Of a DNA stretch of 8,736 nt, positions 5,681 to 8,736 are shown one piece after another. Both the position numbers and the translations under genes were made by a program. This DNA is from Pseudomonadota bacterium (GTDB taxonomy: Bacteria > Pseudomonadota > Gammaproteobacteria > UBA5335), in assembly GCA_002862965.1 (NCBI GenBank), contig PKCW01000256.1:1-8736 (forward strand). Direction: 5' to 3'. The first letter of the stretch is position 1. Every line of letters starts with the position of its first letter. A model generated the notes under the pieces. That model worked only from the letters and a program-made list of their open reading frames with translations, had not been told where the DNA came from and did no database searches.

Positions 5681-7680
5681 AGCTCGATTCCGTCGTTGGG
5701 GTCGAGGGACGCCAGCCGGGCCGTGCGCTGCATGGCCGGATCAAGCTGGCGAGGAAGGGGAAGCGGCAGGTCGTCGTCGTCATCGAGCAGGCCGAGGTCG
5801 GCCGCGGGCGCGGCCAGCTCGGGGTCGTAGGCGACGGCCTCAGTTAGCTCGGGCTGACGGCGCGGGCCGCCGTCGTCGGCCGACGCCCGGAAGCCTTCGG
5901 CGGCATCGGCCGCAGGCGCGGCAGGCACGGCAGGAATCGCCAGGCCACTCCAGTCGTCGGGGCGCAGTGGCGGCGCGTCGGCGTACCGGCCGTCCGCCAG
6001 CTCGGGCGGCGGCAGCACGCGCTGCTTGAAATTGGCGTCGGCGTAGTAGCGCAGCTTCCGGGCCTTGATCGGCGCCATGCTGGACACCATCACTACGGCA
6101 TCGTCCGGCGGAAGCTGCATCACCTCGCCCGGCGTCAGCAGCGGGCGGGCCGTCTCCTGGCGCGACACCATGAGGTGGCCCAGCCACGGCGCGAGCCGGT
6201 GGCCCGCGTAGTTGCGTTGCGCGCGCAGCTCGGTCGCAGTGCCCAGCGTCTCGGAAATGCGCTTGGCGGTGCGTTCGTCGTTGGTGGCGAACGTCACCCT
6301 GACGTGGCAGTTGTCGAGAATGGAATGGTTCTGTCCATACGCCTTGTCGATCTGGTTGAGTGACTGCGCGATGAGGAAGCTGCGGATGCCGTAGCCCGCC
6401 ATGAAGGCCAAGGCTGTCTCGAAGAAGTCGAGCCGCCCCAGGGCCGGGAACTCGTCGAGCATCAGCAGCAGCTTGTGGCGGCGTTCGATGCCGTCGCTGC
6501 CGTCCAGCGATTCGGTGAGGCGTCGCCCGATCTGGTTGAGGATCAGGCGGATGAGCGGTTTGGTGCGCGATATGTCCGAAGGCGGCACCACCAGGTACAG
6601 CGACACCGGATGCTCGGCCGCGATCAGGTCGGCGATGCGCCAGTCACAGCGCGAGGTGACTTCGGCCACCGTGGGATCGCGGTACAGGCCGAGGAACGAC
6701 ATGGCGGTGCTTAACACGCCGGAACGCTCGTTGTCCGACTTGTTGAGCACTTCACGCGCCGCCGACGCGACTACCGGATGCGGCCCCTCGCCCAAGTGGG
6801 GCGTGGTCATCATTCGATGCAAGGTCAGCTCGAACGGGCTGGCCGGGTCGCTGAGGAAGTTGGCGACGCCGCGCAGCGTCTTGTCTTCGCCCGCGTAGAG
6901 CACATGCAGGATCGCGCCGACCAGCAGCGCGTGGCTGGTCTTTTCCCAATGGTTGCGCTTCTCCAGCGCGCCTTCGGGATCGACCAGAATGTCCGCGATG
7001 TTCTGCACGTCGCGCACTTCATGCGCGCCGCGCCGCACCTCCAGCAGCGGGTTGTAGGCCGCCGACTTCGCATCCGTGGGGTTGAACAGCAGGCAATGCG
7101 AGAAGCGCGAGCGCCAGCCTGCGGTGATCTGCCAGTTCTCGCCCTTGATGTCGTGGATGACGGCGGACGCGGGCCAAGAAAGCAGCGTCGGCACCACCAG
7201 GCCGACGCCCTTGCCCGAGCGCGTGGGTGCGAACGTCAGGACATGCTCTGGCCCCTCATGGCGCAGGTACTGGCGGTCGTGCTGGCCGAGGAACACGCCC
7301 TCTGGCTGCGTGAGGCCCGCCTTGCGAATGTCATGCGCGTTCGCCCAGCGGGCCGATCCGTAGGTCGTGACAAGGCGTGCCTGCCGCGAGCGCCAGACCG
7401 ACATGGCAATGGCGACGGCCACGGCGACCATGCCACTGCTGCCAGCGATGGCTCCGCCGGTGTCGAAGATTTCCGGGGTATAGGCGCCGTAAGAAAACCA
7501 CCACTCAAACAGCTTCCACGGGTGATAGATCGGCGTGCCAAGAAGATCGAACCAGGGCGAGCCAAGGCGTACTTGATAGCCAAGGGCTGCTGCTGTCCAT
7601 TGTGTGGCACCCCACACTCCGGCGATCACGATGCCGAATACCACGGCGATCTGACCGAACAGCACGTTCGTCCCTTGCAT
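5677..7680 (-). CDS. traG: TraG/VirD4-family type IV coupling protein
   Basis: This 667-residue coupling protein links the relaxosome to the secretion channel at the inner membrane. Two N-terminal transmembrane helices are visible (about 9-28 and 76-96) with a periplasmic loop between them. The Walker A motif is APTRSGKG at 151-158, and Walker B is LLLMLDEFP at 404-412, followed by the family-typical segment with ALGRLDFFETALAFMAGYG and AQSLNQI. After about residue 560 comes a low-complexity tail rich in Pro and Ala, with a run of five Asp at 633-637 and an acidic end. Such acidic tails in coupling proteins can bind relaxosome partners, but that is inference here. The ATG at 7680 has GGAGG 7 nt upstream. 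It is the first gene after the non-coding gap, and its stop overlaps the RHH gene by 4 nt. Motifs are intact. Confidence 0.97.
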   Translation of the reverse strand: MQGTNVLFGQIAVVFGIVIAGVWGATQWTAAALGYQVRLGSPWFDLLGTPIYHPWKLFEWWFSYGAYTPEIFDTGGAIAGSSGMVAVAVAIAMSVWRSRQARLVTTYGSARWANAHDIRKAGLTQPEGVFLGQHDRQYLRHEGPEHVLTFAPTRSGKGVGLVVPTLLSWPASAVIHDIKGENWQITAGWRSRFSHCLLFNPTDAKSAAYNPLLEVRRGAHEVRDVQNIADILVDPEGALEKRNHWEKTSHALLVGAILHVLYAGEDKTLRGVANFLSDPASPFELTLHRMMTTPHLGEGPHPVVASAAREVLNKSDNERSGVLSTAMSFLGLYRDPTVAEVTSRCDWRIADLIAAEHPVSLYLVVPPSDISRTKPLIRLILNQIGRRLTESLDGSDGIERRHKLLLMLDEFPALGRLDFFETALAFMAGYGIRSFLIAQSLNQIDKAYGQNHSILDNCHVRVTFATNDERTAKRISETLGTATELRAQRNYAGHRLAPWLGHLMVSRQETARPLLTPGEVMQLPPDDAVVMVSSMAPIKARKLRYYADANFKQRVLPPPELADGRYADAPPLRPDDWSGLAIPAVPAAPAADAAEGFRASADDGGPRRQPELTEAVAYDPELAAPAADLGLLDDDDDLPLPLPRQLDPAMQRTARLASLDPNDGIEL

Positions 7681-7773
7681 GACCTGGCCTCCGATTTCTC
7701 CTGCGCCGATTCCTCATGGAAAAAGCGGCACAAGGACGTGCCGGAGGCGTCAGGATCGGTGCCGCGTCAGTGC

Positions 7774-7786
7774 CGGTCAAAGACCG
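7774..7786. promoter_or_regulatory. Small palindrome overlapping the candidate -35 box (possible operator)
   Basis: On the minus strand the sequence is CGGTC-TTT-GACCG, with two perfect 5-nt arms around a 3-nt centre. It overlaps the TTGACC candidate -35 element upstream of traG, a place where a bound repressor would block transcription. The RHH protein at 5216-5680 or the LysR-type regulator are possible ligands, though neither is shown to bind. On the plus strand it is followed by TTTT, but the stem is too short for a convincing terminator. Five-nt arms can arise by chance. Confidence 0.25.
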
Positions 7787-7895
7787 TTTTAAGCAGAAAG
7801 ATCGAGCAAAAAGAAAGAATTAGCGCGGTGGCGAGCCAACGAAAAACGTCGCAAGCGCAGGCGCGTTGCGGCGTGTCGGTCAGGAAATCCAATAT

Positions 7896-7915
7896 TCGTG
7901 GCGAAGCGGCCACGA
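7896..7915 (-). terminator. Hairpin directly after the eexN-like stop (weak terminator or mRNA-stabilising stem)
   Basis: A perfect 7-bp inverted repeat (TCGTGGC / GCCACGA) with a 6-nt loop (CGCTTC) begins at the nucleotide after the stop codon of the exclusion lipoprotein gene. The stem is GC-rich, but only ATATT follows rather than a U-run, so it is not a classical rho-independent terminator. It may end the lysR-eexN transcript partially, protect its 3' end, or attenuate read-through into traG. The inverted repeat is seen directly; the role is inferred. Confidence 0.4.
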
Positions 7916-8194
7916 TCAAAACTTAGGCGGCTCCTTCGGCGGTGTGTAGGGCGTTTCCCCGTCGCCATAGAACCGCTTGCGCGTGGCCTCGGCCACCCGG
8001 TTGCACAACACGTCGCCCAGCTTGGGGCGGTCGGTCTTGCACTGCTGGCGCAGTTCCTTGAGCCGTTCGGGGTTGGCCGCCAGCTCTTCCACTGTCGGGA
8101 TGTTGGCTGCGGAACCGGCGGACTTCTGTGGCCCATCGGACTGGCCGCAGGCAGTCAACACGGCAACCAGCAAGAATGGGATGATCTTCTTCAT
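7916..8194 (-). CDS. EexN-like entry-exclusion lipoprotein
   Basis: This is a 92-residue lipoprotein with a KK-basic start, a hydrophobic core and the lipobox LTAC, with Cys16 as the lipidation site and Gly at +2. The mature part has a Ser/Gly/Ala linker, a helix with NPERLKELRQQC, a second cysteine 12 residues on (Cys52, Cys64), then AEATRKRFYGDGETPYTPP and a Pro/Lys tail. This is the look of EexN-family exclusion lipoproteins, which lodge in the envelope of a donor-type cell and block uptake of the same element. It is a paralogue of the lipoprotein at 33-317. Its start overlaps the LysR stop by 4 nt (ATGA), with GGAGG about 10 nt upstream. It is richer in Lys and lower in GC than the trb genes. 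Lipobox and similarity are seen; the exclusion role is inferred from the family. Confidence 0.82.
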   Translation of the reverse strand: MKKIIPFLLVAVLTACGQSDGPQKSAGSAANIPTVEELAANPERLKELRQQCKTDRPKLGDVLCNRVAEATRKRFYGDGETPYTPPKEPPKF

Positions 8195-8736
8195 GGCGTC
8201 AGTTCCTCCGGGTGATCGGGATTACGGCCTCGTATGGGCCTGGGGGTTTCCGGCTGTTCGATGGCCTGTGCGCGCTCAATAAACCGCGCCAACTCGTCGG
8301 ACGGATCTCCGTCCAGCCGCAACAGATAGGTCGTGAGGGGCGACACGCGCGAAGCTAGCGGCCGGGCCACTACACCCGGCTCACGGCTGGCGGCAATGTG
8401 TGCACTGCCTGCTAGGCCGAGCGCAAAACCGGCCGAGACTAGGGCCATCATCAGGTCGGTGGACGAAACCCTCTCTGCAATCAGTGGCTCCACATCCGCA
8501 CGGCGCAACACCCGTTCAACTTGCTTGGCATGGCCCTCACATGCCTGTGGATCGCACAGAACCAGTGGATAGCGAAGCAACTCATCCAAGGGGATGCGCT
8601 TGTGGGCCAGAAGCGGATGCCGAGCTGGCACGGCCACCATCAGCGCATCGCTCCATGCGGGCGTGGCGACGATACCGTCGCCCACTTCGTCGGATTGAGC
8701 AAACCCTACGTCATACAGATCGCTATGCAGCCCCTT
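8191..8736 (-). CDS. LysR-type transcriptional regulator (C-terminal part; 5' end outside the window)
   Basis: The frame is open from the window edge, giving about 181 residues without the N-terminal helix-turn-helix. A GTG at 8685 could be read as a start, but the frame and LysR-like sequence continue upstream of it (LYDVGFAQSDEV), so the gene is cut by the window. Visible features are those of the LysR effector-binding domain: D-VGFA, then LMVAVPARHPLLAHKRIPLDEL, a YPLVLCDP strand, and MMALVSAGFALGLAGSAHIA, typical of the second subdomain. LysR-type regulators sense a small molecule and activate or repress transcription. Unusually, this one is codirectional with the genes it may control rather than divergent. 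Its last codons carry the ribosome-binding site of the exclusion lipoprotein, and the two overlap by 4 nt. The ligand is unknown. LysR-type genes near traG are known from Tn4371-like elements. Confidence 0.9.
   Translation of the reverse strand, partial: KGLHSDLYDVGFAQSDEVGDGIVATPAWSDALMVAVPARHPLLAHKRIPLDELLRYPLVLCDPQACEGHAKQVERVLRRADVEPLIAERVSSTDLMMALVSAGFALGLAGSAHIAASREPGVVARPLASRVSPLTTYLLRLDGDPSDELARFIERAQAIEQPETPRPIRGRNPDHPEELTP

Larger units (their letters stand above)
7681..7915 (-). promoter_or_regulatory. Non-coding leader before traG with possible operon promoter
   Basis: This is the only gap over 200 nt in the window. It is poorer in GC than the flanking genes, especially 7779-7860. 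On the minus strand the best sigma70-like match I find is TTGACC (7780-7775), a 17-nt spacer, then GATCCT (7757-7752). The -35 is good and the -10 is weak. It would put the start near 7745, about 65 nt before traG. A 13-nt palindrome overlaps the -35 box. The first-gene position and the change of composition support a promoter for the traG-trb operon, but the boxes themselves are uncertain. No convincing coding frame was found here. Confidence 0.4.

Noticed and set aside
7774..7790. Plus-strand hairpin followed by TTTT as a terminator
   Set aside because: The stem is only 5 bp, the T-run is 4 nt, and no plus-strand gene ends there.
6778..7926. Plus-strand frame of 382 codons running across the traG start and the leader
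   Set aside because: Most of it is antisense to traG, no ribosome-binding site or family motif was seen, and its start lies inside traG.
7789..8136. Minus-strand frame of 115 codons covering part of the leader
   Set aside because: It overlaps most of the EexN-like gene in another frame, and the product is Arg/Ser/Pro-rich with no motif. The lipoprotein frame has a lipobox and a paralogue.
8191..8685. LysR-like gene starting at the GTG at 8685
   Set aside because: The frame stays open to the window edge and the residues upstream of the GTG fit the LysR effector domain, so this is an internal codon of a truncated gene.
1..8736. CRISPR array, tRNA or rRNA genes, insertion-sequence ends, integrase or oriT
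   Set aside because: No spaced direct repeats, tRNA-like cloverleaf, transposase motifs or terminal inverted repeats were noticed. The window is filled by transfer genes.

Overview
The window is one strand-consistent piece of a conjugative DNA-transfer module. Every gene I can support lies on the minus strand, so transcription runs from high to low coordinates. The DNA is GC-rich with long shadow frames on both strands, as in high-GC Beta- or Gammaproteobacteria. The gene order (LysR-type regulator, exclusion lipoprotein, traG, ribbon-helix-helix gene, trbB-trbC-trbD-trbE-trbJ, a second small lipoprotein in the trbK position, trbL) matches the P-type (Trb/VirB-like) type IV secretion cluster. 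It resembles Tn4371-family integrative and conjugative elements and the trbB-C-D-E-J-K-L order of Ti plasmids. No integrase, relaxase, oriT or plasmid replication gene is in the window, so ICE versus plasmid cannot be decided here.

Layout in transcriptional order. Positions 8736-8191 hold the 3' part of a LysR-type regulator. It overlaps by 4 nt a gene for an EexN-like entry-exclusion lipoprotein (8194-7916). A non-coding gap of about 235 nt (7681-7915) follows, with a hairpin just after the eexN stop and a small palindrome overlapping a candidate -35 box. The transfer genes then run almost without gaps: traG (coupling protein), a CopG/RHH protein, trbB (VirB11-type ATPase), trbC (pilin), trbD (VirB3-like), trbE (VirB4 ATPase), trbJ (VirB5-like), a second EexN/TrbK-like lipoprotein, and the first 12 codons of trbL (VirB6-like), which leaves the window at position 1.

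How the genes work together. TraG recruits the relaxase-DNA substrate. TrbB and TrbE power pilus assembly and transfer. TrbC is the pilin, TrbD and TrbL are inner-membrane channel components, and TrbJ is a periplasmic or pilus-associated component. The small lipoproteins would stop a cell that already carries the element from receiving it again. Seven of the ten junctions are 4-nt ATGA stop/start overlaps, pointing to translational coupling and fixed stoichiometry.

The most interesting signals concern exclusion. The two small lipoproteins are clearly related to each other, sharing a core with two cysteines 12 residues apart, and they sit at opposite ends of the segment. The C-terminus of TrbJ carries nearly the same arginine/aromatic/glycine-TPYTP motif as the first lipoprotein, which suggests a shared binding partner or common ancestry between an exclusion factor and a secretion-system component.
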